DNA of 64,000 nucleotides from G963664835 sp965220775 (GCA_965220775.1 OZ244845.1:620001-684000); one strand, 5' to 3'. Counted from the stretch's first letter, positions 45,197 through 54,209 are shown. Notes: generated from the letters alone by a model not told the origin. Program-made: numbers and translations.

Positions 45197-46408
45197 CTAG
45201 CTCCAGATCATGAAGGTGACCGGCTGGTAGCTCCAACCGGCTTTCAGCACTGTCTCGACGATCTCGCCCTTGATCAGAGAAACGTCGTAACCCCAGTCAG
45301 CCGGCGATGCATTGCGGCCCCCTGGGTCGGCACCGTTGCTACGCTTCGAGGATGGACGCCAATCGGCCAGGTCCAGTCCGAATATCGGCCGGCGTCGAAT
45401 CTCCACTTTGCCATCGGGTGCCCACCCGCCTTCGGTCCTGACCCGATATCCGTCATCCATCGCCCTGACCGCCCTGCGCCGGCCATCCAACCGCATCCGC
45501 AGTGCTCGCGCGCGCATCAATCCACGGCGGCCGAATAGCCCTTGCCAGCTCCTATCATCGAGCTTCCACTCAGCTACAAACTCGTTTTCGCTTAGGCGGC
45601 AGACCTTCCAGCGTCGATCGTCGCCGTTTAGTGCCAAGAGCCGGCGTTGCAGCTCGTCAACAGGTTGCCTGGGCACCTTGGCTTGCGGTCGCAGCGCTAT
45701 CGATCGCGATGCGACCACCGGCCAGATCAGTATCCCAATGAATAACCCGGCAACGGGTAGCGCCAAATACTCTCTCGGCTCAGCAGCTTCGAGCGACAGG
45801 GGCGGGGCCGGCCCATCGCGCCTCGCTACATTCGGAAAGTAGCTGAGCAAAGTCGACATCCATCTTTCGTTGATCGAATAAATCATCCCCAGCCATACGC
45901 CATCCACCCAGACATACAGGTCCATTGAACCGCTCCGGGAGAACATATATCCCTGTATCGGATTGTAGATTGTTCCAGGAACGTCATAGCTACTCGCTAT
46001 CTCCAACAAGGCCAGCCGAGACTGAAACGGGTCGGCAAATTTTCGCAGAGTGACCTCCGACAAGTCGGCGCGTCCCACGGCCAGACCCATCGGGTTAGAA
46101 AACGCTTCGGCGCGTGCAATGTCCCCGTACCTGGGCGGTATGTCTCTGATACGGTAAATCTGAGACCAAATGAATGTAGAGCGAATTGATGCGCTCAGAC
46201 TCAGTCTGGAGGATTCCAAGAAGCGAAGCGATCTCTGTTTCTCACCTAGCGAACGAAGAAGCTCGGCCGGAGTCAGGCGCGTCTCGATGGAGCTAGTCCT
46301 GTGGTACGGAGGCGATTCGATCAAGTAGAACGCTAGCAGTCCAACCGCCGCTGTGCCCACTAGAAGCAGTAAAGTCGCCGACGATAAACGCAACAGATTT
46401 CTGCCCAA
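45197..46408 (-). CDS. Membrane protein of unknown family (paralogue of 13369-14604)
   Basis: 403 residues. It has an N-terminal helix (ATLLLLVGTAAVGLLAFYLI), an extracytoplasmic domain with WVDGVWLGMIYSINERWMST, and a second helix (LPVAGLFIGILIWPVVASRS). The basic cytoplasmic domain has FVAEWKLDDRSWQGLFGRRG and ends AGWSYQPVTFMIWS. These match the protein at 13369 segment by segment. TTG start at 46408 is likely but not certain. It is downstream of the sulfatase gene on the same strand, about 195 bases away. Confidence 0.8.
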   Translation of the reverse strand: MGRNLLRLSSATLLLLVGTAAVGLLAFYLIESPPYHRTSSIETRLTPAELLRSLGEKQRSLRFLESSRLSLSASIRSTFIWSQIYRIRDIPPRYGDIARAEAFSNPMGLAVGRADLSEVTLRKFADPFQSRLALLEIASSYDVPGTIYNPIQGYMFSRSGSMDLYVWVDGVWLGMIYSINERWMSTLLSYFPNVARRDGPAPPLSLEAAEPREYLALPVAGLFIGILIWPVVASRSIALRPQAKVPRQPVDELQRRLLALNGDDRRWKVCRLSENEFVAEWKLDDRSWQGLFGRRGLMRARALRMRLDGRRRAVRAMDDGYRVRTEGGWAPDGKVEIRRRPIFGLDLADWRPSSKRSNGADPGGRNASPADWGYDVSLIKGEIVETVLKAGWSYQPVTFMIWS

Positions 46409-46492
46409 GGTGACCTCACGCGGGGATCGTCAGTAAAGCTCGCTTCGTTTTCAATCGTACGCGGCGCTAGCGTTGGGGGCCGTCACTACAGA

Positions 46493-46558
46493 GCCGGCGT
46501 AGTCCGTCGTGAGCAACGCCAGCGGCCAATCACTGCCCCACATCAGCCGACCAACGTA
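46493..46558 (-). pseudogene. Remnant of an amidohydrolase gene
   Basis: Reading the minus strand gives YVGRLMWGSDWPLALLTTDY followed by AG. The intact amidohydrolase at 48119-48991 has the same stretch (SRLMWGSDWPIALLTTDYAG). Beyond it the frame has unrelated sequence and soon a stop on both sides. The fragment lies between direct copies of CGCTAGCGTT (46465-46474 and 46569-46578). It is too short to be functional. Confidence 0.75.
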
Positions 46559-46603
46559 GAGAATCGATCGCTAGCGTTATGGGCGAAACTTCACCCCACA
46601 AGG

Positions 46604-48040
46604 TTATTCGCCATTATGCAGTATGCGTAACAATGCTCTGATGTCCTCGAATGGTGTGCACCCCGGCTTGTTGTGGTAGTTTGCGAATTCCTCTGGAATC
46701 TCACCGCCGGCATCGTCGATAGCCAGGCGCAGCAGATCTTCGCAAACGTCCGGACGCTCGCCGGCCAGATTGCGCTCCAGGGCGGGATCATCGCGAACGG
46801 CATACAAGAGCTTGCCCTCGCCCCAGACACTTGCGTTGAACCACCACTCGTCGGTGATGACAGTCACAAGCGGGCCCCACGCAATCGTCACGTAGTCTCG
46901 GAAGGTCGGCGCGGCAGGCCCCAGAGCCGGCCAAAAGTCCTTGCCGTCGATAGGGTTGGGCGGCGCCTGCCCTGCCATAGACAACACCGTAGCAACTACG
47001 TCGTGGTTGTACACTAGCTGGTCGCATTTGCTGCCGGCGCCCTCGCCCGAGGGATGGCGCATCATTAGTACCAAATCGGCAACCGCATGGGTCATCGGGT
47101 GTCCCTGCTTGCTGACCATCCCTTTGTCCCCCGGATCGAATCCAAGGTTGTGGCCGTGATCGCTCATCGCCACGACCATCGTATCCTCCATTCGGCCGGT
47201 GAGCTTGAGTGTTTCCATGAACTGGCCAAACCAGCGGTCGACCAGCGTCACCTCGCCGGCGTAGTTGGCCTGTACCCGTTTCAGCTCGCGAGGCGTCAGC
47301 GTCTCCTGCCACGGGCAGTAGGGCGATTGGATGATGTCTGCCACGTCGTCGTCGGGATCATACAGCTTGCGGTACCAGACCGGCGGATCCCACGGCTCGT
47401 GAGGATCGAAGGAGTCTACCACCAGGAAGAAGCGCTCCGCATCCTGGTTGTCCCAGAGCCAACGCGACGCCTCGCTGAAAACCTGGGCCGGATAGTAGTC
47501 CGACTCGTGGAGCCGCTCGTTGTTGTTACGCAGATACCCTCCCAGGAATTTTGCGAGTCCCGAATGATCGCCTATGGGTACGTTCATATGGCTCTGGACC
47601 CGCTCCGACGACACAGCCGGCCCGCTCCGGTACCGATCGAGCTCCTGGCCCCGCACCCATATCCATTCGTGGAATCCACGGTGGAAGTTCTTGGAAGGCT
47701 TGAATTGATGATAGGTGTCGGTGATCAAAGCGCAACGATAGCCTCTTGGTCCGAGAATCTCGGCCACGGTGTCTTGCTCTTCAGGGATCGGCCCCCATCC
47801 CGGCGCCACGCCCGGAAACTCGCCCTTGTATTCGCGATGGCCATGGAACGGGTAAGTCCGCAGTCCGGTGTGGAGCGCTCGACGGAAGAGCAACGTAGGC
47901 AAAGACTCAGGATAGGCTCTGGTGAACAGCACTGAATCCTGGGCGAATGCGTCTAGATGCGGGGTCACTATCCAGGGGTTGCCGTAGGCGCCTACGTGAT
48001 CCTGGCGGAGTGTATCAAAAACGACGACGACGATATTCAT
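46604..48040 (-). CDS. Sulfatase-family hydrolase, atypical active-site segment
   Basis: 478 residues with the alkaline-phosphatase/sulfatase fold: MNIVVVVFDTLRQDHVGAYG at the start, SFDPHEPWDPP in the middle, and AMSDHGHNLGFDPGDKG as the late metal motif. The usual C/S-x-P-x-R segment reads ESLPTLLFRRALHTG. Ser46 takes the formylglycine place, and the arginine is displaced by three residues. ATG at 48040 with AGAGGAG upstream. It lies between an amidohydrolase gene and a remnant of another, suggesting a sulfated glycan or lactone pathway. No signal peptide is evident, so it may act in the cytoplasm. Confidence 0.87.
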   Translation of the reverse strand: MNIVVVVFDTLRQDHVGAYGNPWIVTPHLDAFAQDSVLFTRAYPESLPTLLFRRALHTGLRTYPFHGHREYKGEFPGVAPGWGPIPEEQDTVAEILGPRGYRCALITDTYHQFKPSKNFHRGFHEWIWVRGQELDRYRSGPAVSSERVQSHMNVPIGDHSGLAKFLGGYLRNNNERLHESDYYPAQVFSEASRWLWDNQDAERFFLVVDSFDPHEPWDPPVWYRKLYDPDDDVADIIQSPYCPWQETLTPRELKRVQANYAGEVTLVDRWFGQFMETLKLTGRMEDTMVVAMSDHGHNLGFDPGDKGMVSKQGHPMTHAVADLVLMMRHPSGEGAGSKCDQLVYNHDVVATVLSMAGQAPPNPIDGKDFWPALGPAAPTFRDYVTIAWGPLVTVITDEWWFNASVWGEGKLLYAVRDDPALERNLAGERPDVCEDLLRLAIDDAGGEIPEEFANYHNKPGCTPFEDIRALLRILHNGE

Positions 48041-48118
48041 CAGTCCAACTCCTCTTCTAGCTCACTGAATCAGTCCCGAACCGCGCTCCAAGTCCTACCG
48101 ACTCTCAAACGGCCTCGA

Positions 48119-48991
48119 TCAGAGCTCGTAGAATCGAACCGCGTTTGAGTGGAACAATTTCGACTCGTCCTCGGAGCCTATTCGGCCAATTACTTCTCTC
48201 ATCGCTCCATATATGCCGGCGTAATCCGTAGTCAGCAGCGCTATCGGCCAGTCGCTGCCCCACATCAGCCGGCTGGTCCCAAACTCTTCCAGTAGGAACT
48301 GCACGTACGGCCTGACAGCCTCCACCGGCCATCCCTGGTCGGGGTTCGCCAGCAACTGGTCCATTAGCTCTGCCCGGGGAGACAGCGACAGCTTCGCGGC
48401 GAGGTTCGTGTTCCTCGCCAACGCTCTCATCTGCTTCTCCCACTCCGCTCGCTCCGTGCCTTCTACCATGTCCGGCTTTGCCATGTGCTCGATGATCGCT
48501 TTCAGCTCTGGGATGCGAGCGCAGACCTCTAGGACATGCGCCAAGTGCTGAGTGCGGACTAGGAACTCGAATATGATTCCCCTGCCGGCCACCTTGCGCA
48601 GCCCGTCGACTATGCTGGGCCGGGCCAGTATGTCGTCATCGGGGTCACCCTCGAATCTCATCCGCACGCCGCAGAACTTGGGATCCCCTTGCCAGCGGTC
48701 CAGCTCGTCCTCTAGCTGCGGACTCTCTAGGTCCACCCAGGGGGCAAATCCCGCGATCGCGTCGGACTCCGCCGCCATCTTTGAGATCGACGAGTTCTCC
48801 TCCGGCGTCGTGCCGGCCTCTATCACCACGAACTTCCCGACTCCCACTTCCGCCGACGCCCGCGATATATCCGCCGGACGAAACGAGTTGAAGAGTTGAT
48901 TCAACTCCGGCGTGATCCACGTTCGTCGCGCCACCTCGAGGTCCCACAGGTGGCAATGGGTGTCGACTATTCCCAGCTCTGAAAGACTCAT
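48119..48991 (-). CDS. Amidohydrolase 2-family metal-dependent hydrolase (lactonase-like)
   Basis: 290 residues. The barrel starts with IVDTHCHLWDLEVARRTW (HxH near residue 12), has EHMAKPDM with a metal His in the middle, and SRLMWGSDWPIALL with the catalytic Asp. The family includes sugar-acid lactonases such as L-fuconolactonase and also decarboxylases. A lactonase role would match nearby sulfatase and glycosidase genes; this is inference. ATG at 48991 with AGAGGAGG upstream. It is transcribed ahead of the sulfatase gene. Confidence 0.88.
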   Translation of the reverse strand: MSLSELGIVDTHCHLWDLEVARRTWITPELNQLFNSFRPADISRASAEVGVGKFVVIEAGTTPEENSSISKMAAESDAIAGFAPWVDLESPQLEDELDRWQGDPKFCGVRMRFEGDPDDDILARPSIVDGLRKVAGRGIIFEFLVRTQHLAHVLEVCARIPELKAIIEHMAKPDMVEGTERAEWEKQMRALARNTNLAAKLSLSPRAELMDQLLANPDQGWPVEAVRPYVQFLLEEFGTSRLMWGSDWPIALLTTDYAGIYGAMREVIGRIGSEDESKLFHSNAVRFYEL

Positions 48992-49441
48992 TCTGCCTCC
49001 TCTGATGCTGCCAGTTCAGCAGCACCCTTCTTCAATTCCTCGATACTAGCACCCTCCTGACGAGTATCGATGCGCCAGCCTTGACCGAAAGGGTCTCTCG
49101 AGCGTCTGGGGCGGTACCGACCCGGCCGAGTGGGACAGCGAAACTCCTTGGCACATCTGCGTAAGAGTAGCTTATAACGGGACGCCGCCCTGCTCAAATG
49201 GACTCGGTTTTATCCCCAGGGGTTTTCAATTCTTTAGTGTTTAGGACTTCTAGAGTATTTTCCTAGGCCGACAAGCAGTTGGTCGAAACAGTCAACCCAC
49301 CAAGGCCATTTCGATAGTCCGCAAACCACGTGTCGTCATTGGTACGAAAGCATGTCCCGGACTCCGATCCGGGATCATTTCCGGCACCGGCCGGCGACAC
49401 CAACCACCGTCGCCCGAACAACGACAGCCCAGGGTCCCAAG

Positions 49442-49749
49442 AGAAATGTAGGGCTGGGGCTTGTCCCCAGCCAGGGATGGGGTGGGGCGTGGCAGAATCT
49501 GCCGGGCCAGTTCGCTGTACCAAGCCACAATTCCGGTTTTTCATACCTTGGTGTGCCGGCGGCAGCCGGCATGAGCGATTGCTATGAAAATAGACTCCCG
49601 ACTCGTCACTCCGGCGAAAGCCGGAGTCCAGGGGTGGGGAGGGGTAAGGCGACCAGACGATGAAAAAATCGCCCGGTGTACCACCATTCTTGTCCTCTTA
49701 TGCGGCCTACCCAAGGCCATGGTGGTTCCGGCGAAGGCCGGAATCAAGA
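49442..49749 (+). repeat. Dispersed intergenic repeat, copy 2
   Basis: This is the best-preserved copy, within the gene-free stretch 48992-50110. GCTGGGGCTTGTCCCCAGC forms a perfect hairpin; GTGCCGGCGGCAGCCGGCAT and ACTCCGGCGAAAGCCGGAGT are two others. It shares blocks and order with copy 1, including the distal AAGGCCATGGTGGTTCC part. A partial unit with GGTACGAAAGCATGTCCCGG lies at 49338-49400. Confidence 0.8.
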
Positions 49750-49884
49750 AGGGGCGGGGAGAGGGGATAGTAGCGTTGGGGCTTGTTGCCCGCCTAGTGC
49801 GCGCCGCCAGTCCGCCCGCGTGGCACCGCCCGGCGTCCCATGATTTTCATTCTCTGCCGGCATCCATGGGTGGTGGGGAGAGGG

Positions 49885-50065
49885 GAATGTAGCGCGGGGG
49901 CTTGACCCCCCCGGGGTCGAGGTGGGGCGTGGCAGAATCCGCTCTGCAAGTTCTTTGTACCAAGACACAACTCCGGCACATCATACCCTGGTGTGCCGAC
50001 GCCAGCCGGCGTGAGCGATTGGTACGAAAGCATGCCCTGTACCCCGATAAAGAGCCGGAATCCAG
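49885..50065 (+). repeat. Dispersed intergenic repeat, copy 3
   Basis: It contains GGGGCGTGGCAGAATCCG, ATACCCTGGTGTGCCGACGC and GCGATTGGTACGAAAGCATG, and ends in GCCGGAATCCAG. It abuts the 5'-truncated toxin gene, which suggests the repeat took part in the deletion that removed the toxin's start. Confidence 0.75.
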
Positions 50066-50110
50066 GTAGATTCTCCCTCAAACCTGAACAATTACCCACC
50101 ATCCCTTTAG

Positions 50111-50323
50111 AATCGAGTCACTGCAACTCAACGCATTCGTCGCGCATTGGACGCATTGGCAGTGAACCCCGAAAGGCTGAATCCGGATGTCGCTACTCTA
50201 AAGGGCCGGCCTGGATTTCGACTACGCGTAGGCGATATTCGAATTATTTTCGAGCGAGACGATGAGGCTCGCGTAATTGACGTGTTGTGTATTGTTCCAC
50301 GTGGTCAGGCGTACAAGCAATAG
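50111..50323 (+). pseudogene. 5'-truncated RelE/ParE-type toxin gene
   Basis: The frame opens after a TAG at 50108 and reads QRIRRALDALAVNPERLNPD, then LKGRPGFRLRVGDIRIIFER and VIDVLCIVPRGQAYKQ. This is the middle and end of an RelE/ParE toxin. The first beta strand and helix (about 20-25 residues) are missing and no good start exists, so it is probably inactive. It ends ten bases before the antitoxin gene, the usual toxin-antitoxin order for this type. Confidence 0.75.
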
Positions 50324-50332
50324 GAGGAAATC

Positions 50333-50704
50333 GTGGACAAATTGCAAGTAATTCTCGACGATGCCGGGCATCCAGCTTTCGCTGTGCTCCCGTGGCATGA
50401 GTTTGAGCGCCTGATCAAAGGGGACGCCGAAGCACTCTTGAGCGATGAAGAGATCTTCGATCGTGCCAAATCAGAAGAGAACGAGTCCTTCCCTATAGAA
50501 GTGGCAGACCATCTCCTGGCAGGGAAAAACGCGATTCAAGTCTTTCGCAAGCACCGAGGTATGACCCAAAAGGAGTTGGCCGCGGCAACCAACGTCAATC
50601 CGGTTTATCTGTCTCAAATCGAGACCGGAAGACGCACTGGTTCGACCAAAACACTTGCCTCAATCGCCAAGGCATTAAACATTAGCTTGGACGACCTCAC
50701 GTAG
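50333..50704 (+). CDS. Antitoxin with XRE-type DNA-binding domain
   Basis: 123 residues. The first 35 resemble a Phd-like antitoxin segment (QVILDDAGHPAFAVLPWHEF). A linker follows, then a helix-turn-helix of about 55 residues with MTQKELAAATNVNPVYLSQI and ETGRRTGSTKTLASIAKAL. GTG start at 50333 with AGGAGG five bases upstream. It follows the truncated toxin. The antitoxin looks intact, and it may now only act as a repressor or orphan antidote. Confidence 0.85.
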   Translation: MDKLQVILDDAGHPAFAVLPWHEFERLIKGDAEALLSDEEIFDRAKSEENESFPIEVADHLLAGKNAIQVFRKHRGMTQKELAAATNVNPVYLSQIETGRRTGSTKTLASIAKALNISLDDLT

Positions 50705-50828
50705 GTACGCCGGTATCTGCGAGCTCAAACCGAACAGACCCGCATTGCCGTACCGATGATTGACAATGGTATCAGTGGTTACTAGGATCAGATTGTCTAC
50801 AGATCCAAAACAGGAAGGGAGAACACAG

Positions 50829-51152
50829 GTGGCGCAGTTGGCCACTACGCAGCCGGCCGGATATGTCACGCTCGTTATGAAGTTCTTCAAGGAAGAGGAT
50901 CAATGGGTTGGCGAATGTGAAGAACTGGGAGTCGCTACGTGCGGTGACAGCATTGAAGAAGCGCGCAAAGGTTTAGAAGATCTAATGATCCTTGCCCTCA
51001 ACACTATGGAGAGCATTGGTGAGCGCGAGCGGTTCTTTGCTGATAACGACATTACCATACATTCCCTCGATCAGCCAACGCCTCAGAAGTCCTATGATCT
51101 ATTACCAAATGTTTACTTGGCAAAATCTGAGCCTATTCCGGTCGGAGTCTAA
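50829..51152 (+). CDS. hicB: HicB-type antitoxin
   Basis: About 107 residues with the degenerate RNase-H-like HicB fold: VTLVMKFFKEEDQWVGECEE and VATCGDSIEEARKGLEDLMI. The usual C-terminal DNA-binding segment is short. I chose the GTG at 50829, which has GGGAG eight bases upstream; the ATG at 50766 or GTG at 50760 would add about 22 poor residues. Its stop is directly followed by the hicA start, giving a B-A gene order. Confidence 0.78.
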   Translation: MAQLATTQPAGYVTLVMKFFKEEDQWVGECEELGVATCGDSIEEARKGLEDLMILALNTMESIGERERFFADNDITIHSLDQPTPQKSYDLLPNVYLAKSEPIPVGV

Positions 51153-51416
51153 GTGGGGCAGCGCCAAGAGCTGCCGGCAATCACCGGCTTGGAATTGATA
51201 AAGCTACTGCGTCGTAACGGCTGGGTGGAAGAGCGTTCTTCGCGCCACGGGGCGGCCCTCAAGAAGTATGATGTAGCGTCAAATAGGACGCGTTGGGCAA
51301 TCATACCGCGACGCAAAAAGTCTTTACCGCCAACTGTACTGGGTCGCATCTTGAGCAAAAAGCAGTCGGGGATTGGTAGAGACGGTTTCTTGAACATGTA
51401 TTACTCTTCAAAGTGA
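51153..51416 (+). CDS. hicA: HicA-type mRNA interferase toxin
   Basis: 87 residues. GLELIKLLRRNGWVEERSSR and HGAALKKYD correspond to the double-stranded RNA-binding-like HicA fold with its catalytic His, here in SSRHGAAL. The end reads LPPTVLGRILSKKQSGIG. The GTG start immediately follows the hicB stop with no gap. The C-terminus has about 12 residues (RDGFLNMYYSSK) beyond the usual end. Confidence 0.75.
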   Translation: MGQRQELPAITGLELIKLLRRNGWVEERSSRHGAALKKYDVASNRTRWAIIPRRKKSLPPTVLGRILSKKQSGIGRDGFLNMYYSSK

Positions 51417-51515
51417 GATAATCGACGGACGCCGTTTCCTGGCCAACCTGCTCACGAGAGTAAATCACCCGCTAGGCTAAACTCGAATATGATTGGTTTC
51501 CGCCAAGTGTCCAGG

Positions 51516-52331
51516 CTACGGCACGTCCATCCGGCGCAGCCGCGCCACCGCCATCAAGTAGAACACCACCGAAACCGCGACGACTCCCACGATGGCGGCA
51601 GGTAGCTCGATCGACGTATCCTTCAACACGCCCAGCCGTGACTCGTCGATGCCCGCCATCAGCGTCGTGGCATACGCGCGTATGCTCAAGTACCTGACGC
51701 CTTCGAGAAGCGAGCTCAGCACCCCCTCCCACAGGAACACGTACAATAGCGCGAATCCGATAGCATGACTCGTCATCAGGCCGGCCCAGACGAATATCGC
51801 CGAGTAGGCCACGATGCCGGCTAACAGCCCGGCGGCCACCGCCAGCGCGGTCATGACGTCCCCGTCCAACCCAATAAATGCCACGACAACGCCGCTGAGG
51901 ATCAGTGCCGGCCCCGCGATCGCCACCGGCGCGAGTACCTTCGACAGGACTATCTTCCACCGCGGTACCGGGTTCAGGACAATATATCCCAGCGTGCGGT
52001 CCTCCAGCTCGTTGCCGAAACAGGCCGTCGCCAGCGCCATCGTGACGATGGGCAAAATGGCGGCAACGATCAAAACACCCAGAAGTGCGGTCGTCCAATT
52101 GTCGATGTCTTCCTGGGATATCGTGCCGCCGGAGTCCGTGGTTTCCTCCTCGCCAGGGTCTGACGCCGCGTCACCCGAGTCAACCGTCATCGATACGTTC
52201 ATTTCCGCGTTCGGCGCCAGAGATACCACCGCCACGGATATGAGGATGGGCACGGCCGCCAGCAGCAGGATTATGCCGAGGCGCCACTTCCCGGAGAGCT
52301 GGCGCAGCGAAAGCAGAAAGACCGGTCCCAT
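51516..52331 (-). CDS. ABC-2-type exporter permease 1
   Basis: About 271 residues with six hydrophobic helices. The first is LGIILLLAAVPILISVAVVS, and a large extracytoplasmic loop is rich in Asp, Glu and Ser. ELEDRTLGYIVLNPVPRWKI is the typical cytosolic coupling stretch of ABC-2 permeases. I chose the ATG at 52331, which has GGAGG six bases upstream and abuts the ATPase stop. It ends the four-gene operon. Substrate unknown. Confidence 0.85.
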   Translation of the reverse strand: MGPVFLLSLRQLSGKWRLGIILLLAAVPILISVAVVSLAPNAEMNVSMTVDSGDAASDPGEEETTDSGGTISQEDIDNWTTALLGVLIVAAILPIVTMALATACFGNELEDRTLGYIVLNPVPRWKIVLSKVLAPVAIAGPALILSGVVVAFIGLDGDVMTALAVAAGLLAGIVAYSAIFVWAGLMTSHAIGFALLYVFLWEGVLSSLLEGVRYLSIRAYATTLMAGIDESRLGVLKDTSIELPAAIVGVVAVSVVFYLMAVARLRRMDVP

Positions 52332-52332
52332 G

Positions 52333-53256
52333 CTAACCCTCCACCACGTAGCTGAAGACGCTTTCAAGCGATTCGTCCATCGGCTCGACCCGGGTGAGCC
52401 TCACACCCAACTCTCTGGCGGTTGCCGGCACCGCCCTCTGCAGCGCGGCCACGTTGCGGCTCAGCACCAACAGGGCGCCCTCGTCCAACGAGACCGACTC
52501 CACCGACTCCAGTTGCATAAGCGCCGATCCCATCACCCGAGGCCTTTCGCAGTGAATCCGAATCTTGTACGGTTGCTCGTCGAGCTTTTCCCGAATAGCG
52601 CGGAAGTCGCCCGACGCCGCCAGCTTGCCGCTCACCATCAGCAGATGACGGTCGGCTACCGTCTCCACTTCCTCCAGGATGTGGGACGAGATGATTATCG
52701 TTCTACCCTCCGACGCCAGCCGCCTCATCAGGTCGTGAAACTCGATTCGCTGCAGCGGATCCGTACCGTTCAGCGGCTCGTCCAGCAGCAGGACCTCAGG
52801 ATCGTGGACCAGCGACGCCGCCAGTCTCATGCGCTGTCGCATCCCCCGCGAGTAGGTTCCTAGTGACCGTCCCTGTACGTCGGCGAGGCCAACGTACTCG
52901 ATTGCCCGGTCTACCGCGGATCCGACGTCGCCGAGCCCGTGGAGCCGCGCCGCCAACTCGACGAAGTTCCGGCCGCTGTAGAACGGGTAGACTGCTTCGT
53001 GTTCTGACATCATCCCCAGCTTGCGGTAGACCTCCGGGTTGTCACGCACCGGCTGACCCAGCACTTCGATCTCGCCCTCCGAGGGACCGGCGAGGCCGGC
53101 CATCATGTGCAGCACCGTCGTCTTGCCGGCGCCGTTCGGACCCAACAGTCCCGTCACGCCAGGATGCACGTCTAGCGTGACGTCGTTTACCGCAACCACG
53201 TTCCCGTACCATTTCGACACGGAACGCAATGTCATTACCGGGTTGCCTGATTCCAT
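52333..53256 (-). CDS. ABC exporter ATPase 1
   Basis: About 307 residues. Walker A is GLLGPNGAGKTTVLHMMAGL, the signature is YSRGMRQRMRLAASL, and Walker B is EVLLLDEPLNGTDPLQRIEF, followed by the switch His in IISSHILEEVETVADRHL. It should drive the permease that follows. ATG at 53256 preferred over an upstream frame, since AAAGGA lies about 10 bases upstream. Its start overlaps closely with the stop of the previous gene. Confidence 0.92.
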   Translation of the reverse strand: MESGNPVMTLRSVSKWYGNVVAVNDVTLDVHPGVTGLLGPNGAGKTTVLHMMAGLAGPSEGEIEVLGQPVRDNPEVYRKLGMMSEHEAVYPFYSGRNFVELAARLHGLGDVGSAVDRAIEYVGLADVQGRSLGTYSRGMRQRMRLAASLVHDPEVLLLDEPLNGTDPLQRIEFHDLMRRLASEGRTIIISSHILEEVETVADRHLLMVSGKLAASGDFRAIREKLDEQPYKIRIHCERPRVMGSALMQLESVESVSLDEGALLVLSRNVAALQRAVPATARELGVRLTRVEPMDESLESVFSYVVEG

Positions 53257-53258
53257 TT

Positions 53259-54206
53259 CTAAGCAATCCTTTGATAGCGCCGCAATAGCAGCAGGGCCGG
53301 CCCTACCGTCAGCACCACGTACCATGCGATCGGGACCGCCGCGGGGAACTCCGCCATCTGCAGCGACAGGTCCGAGGGCTCAACCCATCCAAGTATCTTG
53401 CCGTTCACGTGCCCCGGCACGCTGCCGAGGTCGAGCAGCCCGATCCATTTTGCATATTCGCCAGTAATCGGCTCGCAGCGGTCCAGGACCACGACGTTGC
53501 CCTCCATGTGCGTCTGACGCTCGGTGCACGCCACGAGCGGGTTCGCGACGGCCGACGAGATGAATATCAGCCCAATCACGAAAGCCGCCGCGTATGCTCT
53601 CCGCGACGCGAAGCCGGCCACCGCCAGCGGAATCGTCGTCGCGAAGACCGACGCTATCGCCCCCGCGGCCAGGAAGCGCGGCACGTCGAGCCAGTTCTCC
53701 CGAATGTAGGTGAGCGGTTCCTCGGCGTTGAGCGTCAACCCGATGAACAATACGGATTGCCCGAAATACACCAACGCCAGCAAGATCGTAAAGAACGCCA
53801 GCCAGCGTCCGGCCAGGTAGTCGGCCGGACTCAGCGGCCGCACCAGGTATAGCTGGAGGACTTGGCTACGCCGGTCGGCGCACAGCAGCTCGGGTGCGAT
53901 GATCGCGGAAAAGAGCAGGACCAGCATCAATACGATGCCGTCATAAGTGGCGTGGTTTGACGCCGCGCCGGGCACAAGCGGCCCGCTGCTCATGGATGCG
54001 ACGATTACCAAGATCGCCGCCGGCAATATGGCCGAAGCGAAAAGGAGCAGCGGCAGGATTTTCGCCTTCGTTCCTCGGCCCAGGCCCAGCGCCGTGCGCA
54101 TGCCGTCGGTCCACAACGCGATGAGGGCCCGGCTGCGCCCCTCGCGCGGCCCTTCGTAGCGCTGATACCCGATGTCGTGGATTTCGCCCCGGGGCTCTGA
54201 TGACAA
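53259..54206 (-). CDS. ABC-2-type exporter permease 2
   Basis: 315 residues with about six membrane helices. The N-terminal cytosolic segment is GEIHDIGYQRYEGPREGRSR, a motif of ABC-2 permeases that act with Ccm/Nat-type ATPases. CADRRSQVLQLYLVRPLSPA is the coupling region. It lies between the two ATPase genes with 2-3-base spacing, so the order ATPase-permease-ATPase-permease is one transcript. Confidence 0.88.
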   Translation of the reverse strand: MSSEPRGEIHDIGYQRYEGPREGRSRALIALWTDGMRTALGLGRGTKAKILPLLLFASAILPAAILVIVASMSSGPLVPGAASNHATYDGIVLMLVLLFSAIIAPELLCADRRSQVLQLYLVRPLSPADYLAGRWLAFFTILLALVYFGQSVLFIGLTLNAEEPLTYIRENWLDVPRFLAAGAIASVFATTIPLAVAGFASRRAYAAAFVIGLIFISSAVANPLVACTERQTHMEGNVVVLDRCEPITGEYAKWIGLLDLGSVPGHVNGKILGWVEPSDLSLQMAEFPAAVPIAWYVVLTVGPALLLLRRYQRIA

Positions 54207-54209
54207 GCG

